The notes under the pieces were generated by a model. That model was not told where the DNA came from. It saw only the letters and a program-made list of their open reading frames with translations, and did no database searches. Shown one piece after another: positions 1 through 6,146 of a DNA stretch of 9,834 bases. The translations under genes and the position numbers were made by a program. Source of the DNA: Clostridiales bacterium (lineage in GTDB: Bacteria; Bacillota; Clostridia; Christensenellales; CAG-138); assembly GCA_009783775.1 (NCBI GenBank), contig WRCT01000058.1, forward strand, positions 1 to 9,834. Direction: 5' to 3'. Numbering within the stretch: position 1 is the stretch's first letter; each line of letters begins with the position of its first letter.

Positions 1-1097
1 ATCTGCAAGCGGCCCATCTTCACGTCCGGCTCCTGGATATAAATCCAGCAATCGGGCACGATATCGCCCACCGTCCTGGTATTGGTTTCATTCTTAAGCT
101 GCATTTTTTTTGCCAGCAGACCGACCGTGATAAAGTCGCGGTAGGGCAGGGCCTGCGCAACCTCACGCACCGCAACCGGCACATCCGTTTCCATTGCCTC
201 GATCAGGTCCTTGACGGGCATGGAGGAGAAGAAACAGTCTCCCTCATAGACGCTGCCGTCCTCAGTCTGCACGCTTGTGACCCGACCGTCTTCGCAGCGC
301 AGGCGCGTCACGGATTGATTGAGGTGCACCGTGCCGCCCATGCGCACGATCTCGTCGGCCATTCTCTCCCACAACTGGCCGGGACCCTTCTTCGGGTAAA
401 GAAATTGCTCGATGAGCGAGGTCTCCACTTGCTTTGTTTTGCCGAAGATACTCTTGACCTTGGAGAAAACGGCCTTGGAGAGGGAGAGTCCCTTGATCCG
501 CTGCGCGCCCCAATCCGGCGCGATTTCCTCGGGATTTTTGCCCCAGAGCTTTTCGTTATAGGATTCAAAGAACATACGGTAGAGCGGCAGACCGAATCGG
601 TTGACCATAAAGTCCTTAAGCGTAACTTCCTTGCGTTTGAACACACGCGCCCAAACGTATCCGAAACCGGACTTCATGGTACGGGCAAAACCCAGGTTGC
701 GCAGTGTCTGCCACTTGAGGGCGATGGGATAATCGAAAAACTTGCGCAGGTAGTAAATGCGGGAGACACGATCGCGCAGCAACATAACCACGTCCTCGCA
801 CTCCGGATCCGGACCGTCCTCGGCCAGCGGTTTTTCCCTATTCAACAGAATATCGTCCAAAGCGGGCGCGCCCTGCAACGGCATCAGCTCCCGCCACAGC
901 GCCATAACTTCATCGTTTTTGGAAAAGAAACGGTGTCCGCCCAGATCCATGCGGTTGCCGCGGCAGGTGTGCGTGCGCGAGATCCCGCCGATGTACGGGC
1001 TCTCCTCCAGCACAATGGGAATGATATCCGTTTTTTTCAGAAGATAGTAGGCGGCGGTCAGTCCCGCAGGGCCCGCTCCAATGATGATAGCATACAT
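1..1097 (-). CDS. NAD(P)/FAD-dependent oxidoreductase, amine-oxidase/protoporphyrinogen-oxidase-like (3' end missing)
   Basis: The frame read leftward from the ATG at 1097 is open to the window edge, giving about 365 codons without a stop. It starts MYAIIIGAGPAGLTAAYYLL, a Rossmann FAD-binding motif (G7-A-G-x-A-G12), with an acidic residue at the end of strand 2 (E31) and a GGISRT segment at 37-42, followed by GGHRFF at 53-58. This layout is typical of the COG1232/UDP-galactopyranose-mutase-like flavoprotein group, whose bacterial members are usually annotated only as FAD-dependent oxidoreductases and often lie near envelope polysaccharide genes. The middle part contains a WGKNPEEIAPDWGAQRIKGL segment, characteristic of this subgroup. 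The substrate cannot be read from the sequence. The start is fixed by the FAD motif near the N-terminus and by a promoter placing transcription start at the ATG. It is divergent from the MoxR operon. The C-terminal part lies outside the window. Confidence 0.85.
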   Translation of the reverse strand, partial: MYAIIIGAGPAGLTAAYYLLKKTDIIPIVLEESPYIGGISRTHTCRGNRMDLGGHRFFSKNDEVMALWRELMPLQGAPALDDILLNREKPLAEDGPDPECEDVVMLLRDRVSRIYYLRKFFDYPIALKWQTLRNLGFARTMKSGFGYVWARVFKRKEVTLKDFMVNRFGLPLYRMFFESYNEKLWGKNPEEIAPDWGAQRIKGLSLSKAVFSKVKSIFGKTKQVETSLIEQFLYPKKGPGQLWERMADEIVRMGGTVHLNQSVTRLRCEDGRVTSVQTEDGSVYEGDCFFSSMPVKDLIEAMETDVPVAVREVAQALPYRDFITVGLLAKKMQLKNETNTRTVGDIVPDCWIYIQEPDVKMGRLQ

Positions 1098-1103
1098 ATA
1101 TTT

Positions 1104-1132
1104 ATTATATCGGTTATAACGAGATATGTCAA
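1104..1132 (-). promoter_or_regulatory. sigmaA promoter of the FAD oxidoreductase gene, predicted leaderless
   Basis: On the minus strand there is a perfect -35 TTGACA (1132-1127), a 17-nt spacer and a perfect -10 TATAAT (1109-1104). Six bases (AAATAT) then separate the -10 from the ATG at 1097, so the usual start point (7 nt past the -10) is the A of the start codon. No Shine-Dalgarno sequence is present upstream of the ATG. Confidence 0.8.
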
Positions 1133-1194
1133 ATTCGACCGCCATCGGGTCAAAGGCACGAAAGCGAATTTTTTGTAATATTCTGTAAACTCGC

Positions 1195-1223
1195 TTGTAT
1201 CTGTGTCACGAATTTATTATGAT
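1195..1223 (+). promoter_or_regulatory. promoter of the MoxR-DUF58-transglutaminase operon, predicted leaderless
   Basis: The plus strand has TTGTAT (1195-1200), a 17-nt spacer and TATGAT (1218-1223), followed by GGTAAC and the ATG at 1230. The -10 is good (5 of 6 consensus bases) and the -35 is weak (3 of 6). The predicted start point is again the A of the ATG, and no convincing ribosome binding site precedes it. The spacing matches the divergent promoter on the other strand. Confidence 0.55.
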
Positions 1224-1229
1224 GGTAAC

Positions 1230-2159
1230 ATGAACAGTCCAAGAGAGATTATTGACGAAGTAAAGAAGGCCATTGTCGGCAAGGACAGTGTGCTGATCAT
1301 GGCGCTGCTGGCCATTCTGGGCCGGGGACATATCCTGCTCGAGGACATCCCGGGCGTGGGCAAGACCACGATGGCGCTGGCGTTCTCCAAGGCGCTGTCG
1401 CTGCAGTACAACCGCGTGCAGTTCACACCGGATATCCTGCCTTCGGACATTGTGGGGTTCTCCGTTTTCAACAAGGAGACGCGTCAGATGGAGTACAAGC
1501 CCGGCGCGGTGCTCTGCAATTTGTTCCTGGCGGACGAATTGAACCGCGCCACCAGCCGGACGCAGTCCGCCCTGCTGGAGGCGATGGAGGAGGGTCAGGT
1601 GACGGTGGACGGCGCGAGTTATCCCGTGCCGCAGCCCTTTGTGGTCATCGCGACGCAAAACCCGGTGGGCGCCTCCGGTACGCAGCTGTTGCCGGATTCG
1701 CAGATGGACCGCTTTATGGTGCGGCTGTCATTGGGTTATCCGGCCGCCGTCGACGAGTGCGAAATGCTGACGCGCAAACAGGGCGGAAATCCGCTGCTGC
1801 AGGTGAAACAAATGGTGGCGCAAGGCGGCATGGCCGCGATGTGCGATGAGGTGGACAAGGTCTTCGTCAAAGACCGGATCCTGGAGTATGTGGTCAGCTT
1901 AAACAATAAGACGCGCTCTCACCCGCAGATATTGCAGGGCGCGAGCCCGCGCGCCTCGCTGTCCGTTATCTCCATGGCCAAGGCGGCCGCGTGGATCCAA
2001 AACAGGGACTATGTACTGCCGGACGACGTGAAGATCGTGTACAGCGACACCATCGCGCATCGCTTGATCTTAACGCCCGAGGCGGAGAGCCGGGGCATGA
2101 ACGCGCGCAAAATTGTGGACGCGCTCTTTGCCGAGATGCCTGTCCCGAAGATTAAATAA
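1230..2159 (+). CDS. MoxR-family AAA+ ATPase
   Basis: The 309-aa protein is a MoxR-type AAA+ ATPase. Walker A is at 41-47 (PGVGKTT), Walker B at 98-106 (LFLADELNR), sensor 1 at 139-145 (VIATQNP), and the family GASPRA motif lies in the C-terminal lid. MoxR ATPases are thought to act as chaperones that remodel or insert cofactors into partner proteins, often with DUF58 and von Willebrand A proteins. The two following genes (DUF58, TgpA-type transglutaminase) fit that known cluster. An in-frame GTG at 1203 would add 9 residues but has no ribosome binding site and lies upstream of the predicted transcription start, so I chose the ATG at 1230. The stop is 2 nt before the next ATG, consistent with an operon. 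The cellular target is unknown. The protein is cytoplasmic, with no signal or membrane segment. Confidence 0.92.
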   Translation: MNSPREIIDEVKKAIVGKDSVLIMALLAILGRGHILLEDIPGVGKTTMALAFSKALSLQYNRVQFTPDILPSDIVGFSVFNKETRQMEYKPGAVLCNLFLADELNRATSRTQSALLEAMEEGQVTVDGASYPVPQPFVVIATQNPVGASGTQLLPDSQMDRFMVRLSLGYPAAVDECEMLTRKQGGNPLLQVKQMVAQGGMAAMCDEVDKVFVKDRILEYVVSLNNKTRSHPQILQGASPRASLSVISMAKAAAWIQNRDYVLPDDVKIVYSDTIAHRLILTPEAESRGMNARKIVDALFAEMPVPKIK

Positions 2160-2161
2160 TC

Positions 2162-3148
2162 ATGGTACGCGCACGCCTTTCATATGTGATCACGCTCGCC
2201 ATTGCCTTTGCGCTGCATTTGGCCTACGCGGAGTATGTCTCGCAATACATCTTGTTCGCCATACTGGGGCTGCCCTTGCTGTCCCTGCTTTTGACGGTTT
2301 TTGCCGTCTTCTTTGTGCGTGTAGAGCTTGGCCTGCCCGAAAAGGCGCCGGTGAACGCGCCTGTCACGCTGGAAGTGCGAATCACAAACAGATACTTTCT
2401 GCCGCTGGCGCGCCTCTCCCTCACCTTGAACCGTCAAAACCTTTTTACAGGGGAGAGCGAACCGCCACAGCGCCTGCTCTATGACGCCTGCGTGAGCGAG
2501 ACGCGGCCGCATGAACTGTCGGGCGCGCATTGCGGACGCTGCCAGGTACAGGTCACGCGCATGGGTCTTTATGATTATCTGGGTTTGTTTCGGTTCCCCC
2601 TGCGCAAGCCCGCGCCCGCAGCCTATCTCTCCATGCCCAAAGCCCGGGCGCCCGTGCCGCCGTTCTCTTTAACAGACCTGATCCCCAAGCGCATGACGCC
2701 CAAGCCGGGCGGCGGTTTTGCCGAAGAACACGAACTGCGCCCCTATCGGGACGGGGACTCCGTCTCCGCGATCCATTGGAAACTCTCTTCCAAGCTGGAT
2801 GAGCTGGTGATCCGCGAGCCCATGATCCCGCAGAAACAGCAGATATACCTGATTCTTGAGCCCTGCGCAACGCCTGAGGAACTCGACAGTGTACTGGGGC
2901 AGCTCCTGTACGTCTCGCGCGAGCTGTTGAGCCACGATATCCCGCATACGGTCAAGTGTCCCTTCACCCGCAGACAGCAGCTGATGAGCGCGGATATCGC
3001 CGGCGAGCAGGCACTAAAGGGTTATGTGTCGCGTCTTTTGACCTCGCGGGTTTCTTTAACAAACGGCGAAACGCCCGCGCCCGTAAAAACAGCCGGACAT
3101 TCCAGCTATATGATTTCCCCTAAAAACCGAAAGGGGGAAACAGAATGA
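2162..3148 (+). CDS. DUF58 domain-containing membrane-anchored protein
   Basis: The 328-aa protein has two hydrophobic segments near the N-terminus (about residues 7-25 and 28-52), then a soluble domain. The DUF58 signature is at 183-220: GGGFAEEHELRPYRDGD, then H205-W206-K207 and a basic SSKLDELVIREP stretch. DUF58 proteins are the standard partner of MoxR ATPases; many have a vWA-like fold after this signature, and their biochemical role is not settled. The ATG is 2 nt after the moxR-like stop, with only weak Shine-Dalgarno similarity, so translation is probably coupled. The 3' end overlaps the next gene by 4 nt (ATGA). An envelope-associated role with its neighbours is an inference from context. 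Confidence 0.9.
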   Translation: MVRARLSYVITLAIAFALHLAYAEYVSQYILFAILGLPLLSLLLTVFAVFFVRVELGLPEKAPVNAPVTLEVRITNRYFLPLARLSLTLNRQNLFTGESEPPQRLLYDACVSETRPHELSGAHCGRCQVQVTRMGLYDYLGLFRFPLRKPAPAAYLSMPKARAPVPPFSLTDLIPKRMTPKPGGGFAEEHELRPYRDGDSVSAIHWKLSSKLDELVIREPMIPQKQQIYLILEPCATPEELDSVLGQLLYVSRELLSHDIPHTVKCPFTRRQQLMSADIAGEQALKGYVSRLLTSRVSLTNGETPAPVKTAGHSSYMISPKNRKGETE

Positions 3149-5292
3149 AACCCAAGGCAAAAGACGCCATACGGGAATCCTTTGCGGTCGCCGCGCTGTC
3201 CTTCTGCGCGGGGTTCGGCTCTATATTGTGCGTTATCACGGCCTACGATCTGCCCTATATGCCATTGGCGTTGGCGGTTTTCTCCATCCTGTTCTGTTTA
3301 TTTTTCTCCTTTGCCTTTGCGCTGGGCGGGAAGGGCCGTCTGCTTTTGATTCCGCCGGGCCTTTATCTGGCAGGCGTGCTGCTGTTTGCGCGCGGCGAGC
3401 TTGTCGCTGCGGCAAAGGCTGTGGTGCAGGCCATCGGGAACGCGCTGGCGGTCCACTTTTCCTTTATACCCGGCGCCATCAACCCCCTGGCAGGGGAAGT
3501 TCCGCCCGACGGCACCCTGTTTCTGATCGTCGTCTCGCTGCTGCTGCTCCTGTATCTCAGCTGGAGCTTAACGCGCTTTGGCAACTTTTTGCTGACTGTC
3601 TGGGCCTTTGTCCCGTTCTTTACCCTTTCGCTGCTGCGCAACTATCAATATCCGTCCATGTTTGCGCTGATTCTTGTACTGACTTTTCTGATCGTGATGG
3701 TTCTCTCCACAGCGGCGCGGGTCGGAGATTTTAAGCAATATCCTCGGCTGACACTCCGATTGCTGCCCCTTGTGCTGGGCGCGCTACTTTTGCTCTCCGC
3801 CATATTCCCGCATGACGGGTACAATCCCGACTCCAAGCTGGCAAATCTCAAGGCGAGCTTGGACGAGGCCTTTGCGTCCTGGCAGGAAGGCCGCCGCCAG
3901 GACAGCCTGCTGAAGGAACAACCCGAGCAGGATCTGAAGAACCTGGGCGACCAGGCGCAGTCGGACGCGGTTGTCTTTGAAGTGCTGTCCGAGCAAGCCG
4001 GAGAGATCCGCCTGCGCGGACATTCGCTGGCCGTCTATACAGGGAGCAGCTGGCAGCGAGTAGCGGAGGAAAACAAGGGCGACCCGGGCGCCTCGCTCAT
4101 GCTCGCGGCGCTGGCCGTTTCCAATCCGACCGCGAGCCGCCTGACACTGCGCATTCCGGGACGGGGCGGTTATGTGCTGTACGCGCCTTATTACGTGCAA
4201 AGCCTGCTCAGTCAAACGCGTGCGACAGAGGAGTATGTCGAGGCATCGGTGCGCGCCTCGGAGTACACCTGGAACTATGTGCCGCAAGCCACCAGTCAGT
4301 TATTGCCTTTCAGCGCCGGCAGCGAGTTGTACACGCGTGAGCTGTCATACCGCGTCTATGTCAACCGCAACTATCTCACCGTGCCCAAAGGGACGGGGCA
4401 GGCCTTTGCGCAACTGCTGAAGGCCGAGGGCGTTAAGACTTCGGGCGACCGGGCCGAGGTGGTGCGGCAGGTGCTGGAATATGTGCGCGGCGCGGCGGAA
4501 TATACCTTGACCCCGGGCTGGGCGAGCCGGCAGAATGACTTTGTTCTGACCTTCCTGCGTGAAGAGAAACTGGGCTATTGCGTCCACTTTGCCACAGCGG
4601 GCGCCGCGCTGCTGCAGAGCCTGGATATTCCCGCGCGTTATGTATCGGGCTATCTGGTCAGCGTAGCGGAGGCGGACGTCTGGACGCCGGTGACGGTCGA
4701 CGACGCGCACGCCTGGATCGAGGTGTATTTTGACGGGATCGGCTGGATCCCCTTTGACCCCACGCCCGGCAGAAACCTGGGCGTTTTCCCCAACACGGAT
4801 CATGCGGCTGTATGGGAACCGCCTGTCACGCCGACACCGGCTCCCCAGGTGACACCGCGACCCATGATTGCGCCTGCCACGCCAAATGAAACGCCTGTGC
4901 CGGAACCGACGCCGGGCCCGTCCGTTGCGCAAACCGAGCGCGGATCCCACCCTTGGGGGATATGGCCGCCGGTTCTGCTGATCCTCTCCGCCGTGCTGTT
5001 ATGGCTGCGGCGCAAGGCCCTTGTCACCCGACGCGAGGCGCGATTTGAAAATCCCGCGCGAAACAGGGCCTATATCGCGATGTGGGTCTATGCCACACAG
5101 CTTGCCGACTTTGGCATTGAAATGCCGCAGGTCTATTTGACCATCGCGCTAAAAGCCGCATTCAGCCAGCATGAGGTGACGGAGGGTGAACTCTATGATA
5201 TGCGGGAGTTTATGGCCCGGGCGCGCCTGATCTTTGCCAAAAAACCGTTGTCATGGAAGAAACTGAAAGCCTTGTGGATCGCCTGTTTGTAA
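3145..5292 (+). CDS. TgpA-type membrane protein with extracytoplasmic transglutaminase-like domain
   Basis: The 715-aa protein has about seven N-terminal membrane segments (between residues 12 and 222; clearest at 124-142, 170-190 and 203-222). A long soluble region carries a transglutaminase-like core with a complete Cys-His-Asp triad: C479 in GYCVHFA, H522 in DDAHAWIEVY and D538 in FDPTPG. The 43- and 16-residue spacings suit this family. A Pro/Thr-rich linker follows (about 559-592), then a further membrane helix (about 604-622) and a basic C-terminal cytoplasmic tail resembling DUF4129. This is the architecture of Pseudomonas TgpA and of YebA-type proteins in Firmicutes; the actual substrate (cross-linking or proteolysis) is unknown. 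It overlaps the DUF58 stop (ATGA), with AAGGGGG at 3131-3137 as ribosome binding site. No strong terminator lies between its stop and the tRNA promoter, only a small TCGAA/TTCGA hairpin at 5299-5312 without a T-run. Confidence 0.92.
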   Translation: MKPKAKDAIRESFAVAALSFCAGFGSILCVITAYDLPYMPLALAVFSILFCLFFSFAFALGGKGRLLLIPPGLYLAGVLLFARGELVAAAKAVVQAIGNALAVHFSFIPGAINPLAGEVPPDGTLFLIVVSLLLLLYLSWSLTRFGNFLLTVWAFVPFFTLSLLRNYQYPSMFALILVLTFLIVMVLSTAARVGDFKQYPRLTLRLLPLVLGALLLLSAIFPHDGYNPDSKLANLKASLDEAFASWQEGRRQDSLLKEQPEQDLKNLGDQAQSDAVVFEVLSEQAGEIRLRGHSLAVYTGSSWQRVAEENKGDPGASLMLAALAVSNPTASRLTLRIPGRGGYVLYAPYYVQSLLSQTRATEEYVEASVRASEYTWNYVPQATSQLLPFSAGSELYTRELSYRVYVNRNYLTVPKGTGQAFAQLLKAEGVKTSGDRAEVVRQVLEYVRGAAEYTLTPGWASRQNDFVLTFLREEKLGYCVHFATAGAALLQSLDIPARYVSGYLVSVAEADVWTPVTVDDAHAWIEVYFDGIGWIPFDPTPGRNLGVFPNTDHAAVWEPPVTPTPAPQVTPRPMIAPATPNETPVPEPTPGPSVAQTERGSHPWGIWPPVLLILSAVLLWLRRKALVTRREARFENPARNRAYIAMWVYATQLADFGIEMPQVYLTIALKAAFSQHEVTEGELYDMREFMARARLIFAKKPLSWKKLKALWIACL

Positions 5293-5319
5293 ACTAATTC
5301 GAATATTTTCGAGAAAGCG

Positions 5320-5349
5320 TTGACAGGCAAGGGCGTGATGTTGTATATT
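5320..5349 (+). promoter_or_regulatory. promoter of the tRNA operon
   Basis: Perfect -35 TTGACA (5320-5325), 18-nt spacer, and -10 TATATT (5344-5349). The predicted start is near 5356, about 26 nt before tRNA-Pro. No further promoter of this quality was seen between the tRNAs, so the five genes are probably one transcript. Confidence 0.75.
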
Positions 5350-5381
5350 GGTGCAGTCGCCCAAGTGGCGCAGCCTTGTTT

Positions 5382-5458
5382 CGGGGTGTGGCGCAGTCCG
5401 GTAGCGTACGTGCTTTGGGAGCATGGGGCCGGAGGTTCAAATCCTCTCACCCCGACCA
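5382..5458 (+). tRNA. tRNA-Pro (anticodon UGG)
   Basis: Full cloverleaf: acceptor CGGGGTG (5382-5388) pairs with CACCCCG (5448-5454). The anticodon stem CGTGC/GCATG encloses loop TTTGGGA with anticodon TGG at 5416-5418. The T arm is GGAGG-TTCAAAT-CCTCT. Discriminator A is followed by an encoded CCA (5456-5458). It is the first gene of the tRNA operon. Confidence 0.95.
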
Positions 5459-5487
5459 CGTCGCAGTAAACTCCGCTTTACTTGCAA
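5459..5487 (+). repeat. post-tRNA spacer module, copy 1
   Basis: Directly after the CCA of tRNA-Pro comes CGTCG, a 20-nt hairpin segment (AGTAAA 5465-5470 pairing with TTTACT 5477-5482) and GCAA. The same CGTCG-(20 nt)-GCAA layout follows the Ile2-like tRNA at 5838-5866. Probably a processing or spacer hairpin copied with its tRNA. A second small hairpin, CCGAAA/TTTCGG, lies at 5490-5510. Confidence 0.6.
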
Positions 5488-5542
5488 CACCGAAAAGCGT
5501 AATATTTCGGTCTTGCGCGCATCGCTCCGTTACTGCTCCTCT

Positions 5543-5570
5543 CCACACAAAGTCTGCGGACTTTGCGTGG
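5543..5570 (+). repeat. tRNA-spacer hairpin A
   Basis: CCAC (5543-5546) and CAAAGTC (5548-5554) pair with GACTTTG (5559-5565) and GTGG (5567-5570) around a TGCG loop, with one A-C mismatch (5547/5566). Both arms recur in the spacer before the Ile2-like tRNA: CACAAAGTCT at 5546-5555 and 5718-5727, and GACTTTGCGTGGG at 5559-5571 and 5751-5763. No T-run follows, so it is not an ordinary terminator. Confidence 0.6.
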
Positions 5571-5590
5571 GACACGCACCCACAACAATT

Positions 5591-5619
5591 TCACAGAAAA
5601 GGCGCACCCTTTTCCGTGA
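5591..5619 (+). repeat. tRNA-spacer hairpin B
   Basis: TCAC (5591-5594) and GAAAAGG (5596-5602) pair with CCTTTTC (5608-5614) and GTGA (5616-5619) around CGCAC, with one A-C mismatch (5595/5615). The plan (4 bp, A-C mismatch, 7 bp) is that of hairpin A, but the sequence differs. It ends 16 nt before tRNA-Glu and may guide tRNA 5' processing (inference). Confidence 0.55.
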
Positions 5620-5635
5620 AAACGCAAGCGCATTT

Positions 5636-5710
5636 GGCCCCGTGGTCAAGCGGTGAAGACACCGCCCTTTCACGGCGGTAACAGGGGTTCGATTCCCCTC
5701 GGGGTCACCA
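5636..5710 (+). tRNA. tRNA-Glu (anticodon UUC)
   Basis: Acceptor GGCCCCG (5636-5642) pairs with CGGGGTC (5700-5706), including one G-U. The anticodon stem CCGCC/GGCGG encloses loop CTTTCAC with anticodon TTC at 5669-5671. The T arm is GGGG-TTCGATT-CCCC. Discriminator A and CCA (5708-5710) are encoded. Confidence 0.95.
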
Positions 5711-5711
5711 C

Positions 5712-5757
5712 TTGGCCCACAAAGTCTTTTGGCTTTGTGGGCCAACAAAAGACTTTG
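5712..5757 (+). repeat. two mutually exclusive hairpins between tRNA-Glu and the CAU tRNA
   Basis: Hairpin 1 is a perfect 13-bp stem, TTGGCCCACAAAG (5712-5724) with CTTTGTGGGCCAA (5733-5745). Hairpin 2 is a perfect 12-bp stem, CAAAGTCTTTTG (5720-5731) with CAAAAGACTTTG (5746-5757). They share 5720-5724 and the intervening bases, so both cannot form at once. Hairpin 2 could extend, past a 2-nt bulge, by pairing 5714-5718 (GGCCC) with the tRNA acceptor strand (GGGCC, 5761-5765). Confidence 0.65.
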
Positions 5758-5760
5758 CGT

Positions 5761-5837
5761 GGGCCTTTAGCTCAGTTGGTCAGAGCGGCCGGCTCATAAC
5801 CGGCTGGTCCGGGGTTCAAGTCCCTGAAGGCCCACCA
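5761..5837 (+). tRNA. tRNA with CAU anticodon, best read as tRNA-Ile2 (lysidine-type)
   Basis: Acceptor GGGCCTT (5761-5767) pairs with AAGGCCC (5827-5833). The anticodon stem GCCGG/CCGGC encloses loop CTCATAA with anticodon CAT at 5795-5797. Discriminator A and CCA are encoded. It is not an initiator, because the first acceptor pair is a normal G-C. The C4-G69 and C5-G68 pairs match the recognition pattern of TilS, which converts C34 to lysidine, and the 5' part resembles Bacillus Ile2. Elongator tRNA-Met is the alternative reading. Confidence 0.9.
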
Positions 5838-5866
5838 CGTCGAGACAAACTTCGCTTTGCCCGCAA
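5838..5866 (+). repeat. post-tRNA spacer module, copy 2
   Basis: CGTCG, a 20-nt segment and GCAA follow the CCA directly, as after tRNA-Pro. The hairpin is CAAA (5846-5849) with TTTG (5856-5859). One pair differs from copy 1 by a compensatory change (T-A in copy 1, C-G here), which suggests the hairpin is maintained. Confidence 0.55.
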
Positions 5867-5878
5867 TTTAGGTATCAC

Positions 5879-5955
5879 GGCCCGGTAGTTCAGTTGGTTA
5901 GAATGCCAGCCTGTCACGCTGGAGGTCAGGGGTTCGAGCCCCCTTCGGGTCGCCA
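5879..5955 (+). tRNA. tRNA-Asp (anticodon GUC)
   Basis: Acceptor GGCCCGG (5879-5885) pairs with TCGGGTC (5945-5951). The anticodon stem CCAGC/GCTGG encloses loop CTGTCAC with anticodon GTC at 5913-5915. The T arm is AGGGG-TTCGAGC-CCCCT. Discriminator G, as expected for Asp, and CCA (5953-5955) are encoded. Confidence 0.95.
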
Positions 5956-5976
5956 ATTGTGCGCTTTGCGCGCAGC

Positions 5977-6060
5977 TCGCAAAAGGGTGGTAGGCCGCCG
6001 GTCGGCGTTAAGACGGCGCATTTATAAGCCGTAAGCCGACAAGGCCGAGCCCTTTTGCGA
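5977..6060 (+). ncRNA. structured segment between tRNA-Asp and tRNA-Thr, candidate small RNA
   Basis: A long interrupted hairpin can be traced by eye. The base is an 11-bp perfect stem (5977-5987 with 6050-6060). Inside are GGCC (5993-5996) with GGCC (6043-6046), then GTCGGC (6001-6006) with GCCGAC (6035-6040), then ACGGC (6013-6017) with GCCGT (6028-6032) around a 10-nt loop. It has neither a tRNA cloverleaf nor a plausible ORF. It does not match signal recognition particle RNA, RNase P RNA or tmRNA as I know them. It may be an independent small RNA released from the tRNA transcript, or only a processing hairpin. The sequence alone does not decide. Confidence 0.35.
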
Positions 6061-6086
6061 AGAGGAAGAGCGGCGAAGTGATATGA

Positions 6087-6120
6087 AAAACCCCCATATG
6101 TCGCAGCACTTGGGGGTTTT
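6087..6120 (+). terminator. terminator-like hairpin inside the tRNA operon
   Basis: AAAACCCCCA (6087-6096) pairs with TGGGGGTTTT (6111-6120), a 10-bp stem with a 14-nt loop. The 3' T-run is only four bases on the plus strand and five on the minus strand, so termination may be partial or work in both directions. It sits between the structured segment and tRNA-Thr and could lower tRNA-Thr expression. Confidence 0.45.
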
Positions 6121-6146
6121 GATTGAAACGAAGCCCGCTCTGACGA

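Noticed and set aside
315..1178. Long plus-strand open frame (287 codons)
   Set aside because: It is antisense to the FAD oxidoreductase, whose motifs are clear. The frame has no recognisable domain or ribosome binding site, and long shadow frames are expected in GC-rich coding DNA.
1206..1658. Minus-strand open frame opposite the MoxR gene
   Set aside because: It is opposite the Walker A and B region of a clear AAA+ gene and has no motif of its own.
5193..5459. Minus-strand frame starting MVGVRGFEPPAPCSQ
   Set aside because: A well-known type of false protein from the antisense of a tRNA, here tRNA-Pro.
5376..5681. Plus-strand frame starting MFRGVAQSGSVRALG
   Set aside because: It reads through tRNA-Pro and into tRNA-Glu; a false protein commonly annotated over tRNAs.
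5530..5748. Minus-strand frame with DPEGNRTPVTAVKG
   Set aside because: It is antisense of tRNA-Glu, another standard false call.
5459..6146. CRISPR-like array in the tRNA spacers
   Set aside because: The repeats are few, unevenly spaced and hairpin-forming, and sit between tRNA genes. There are no regular repeat-spacer units.
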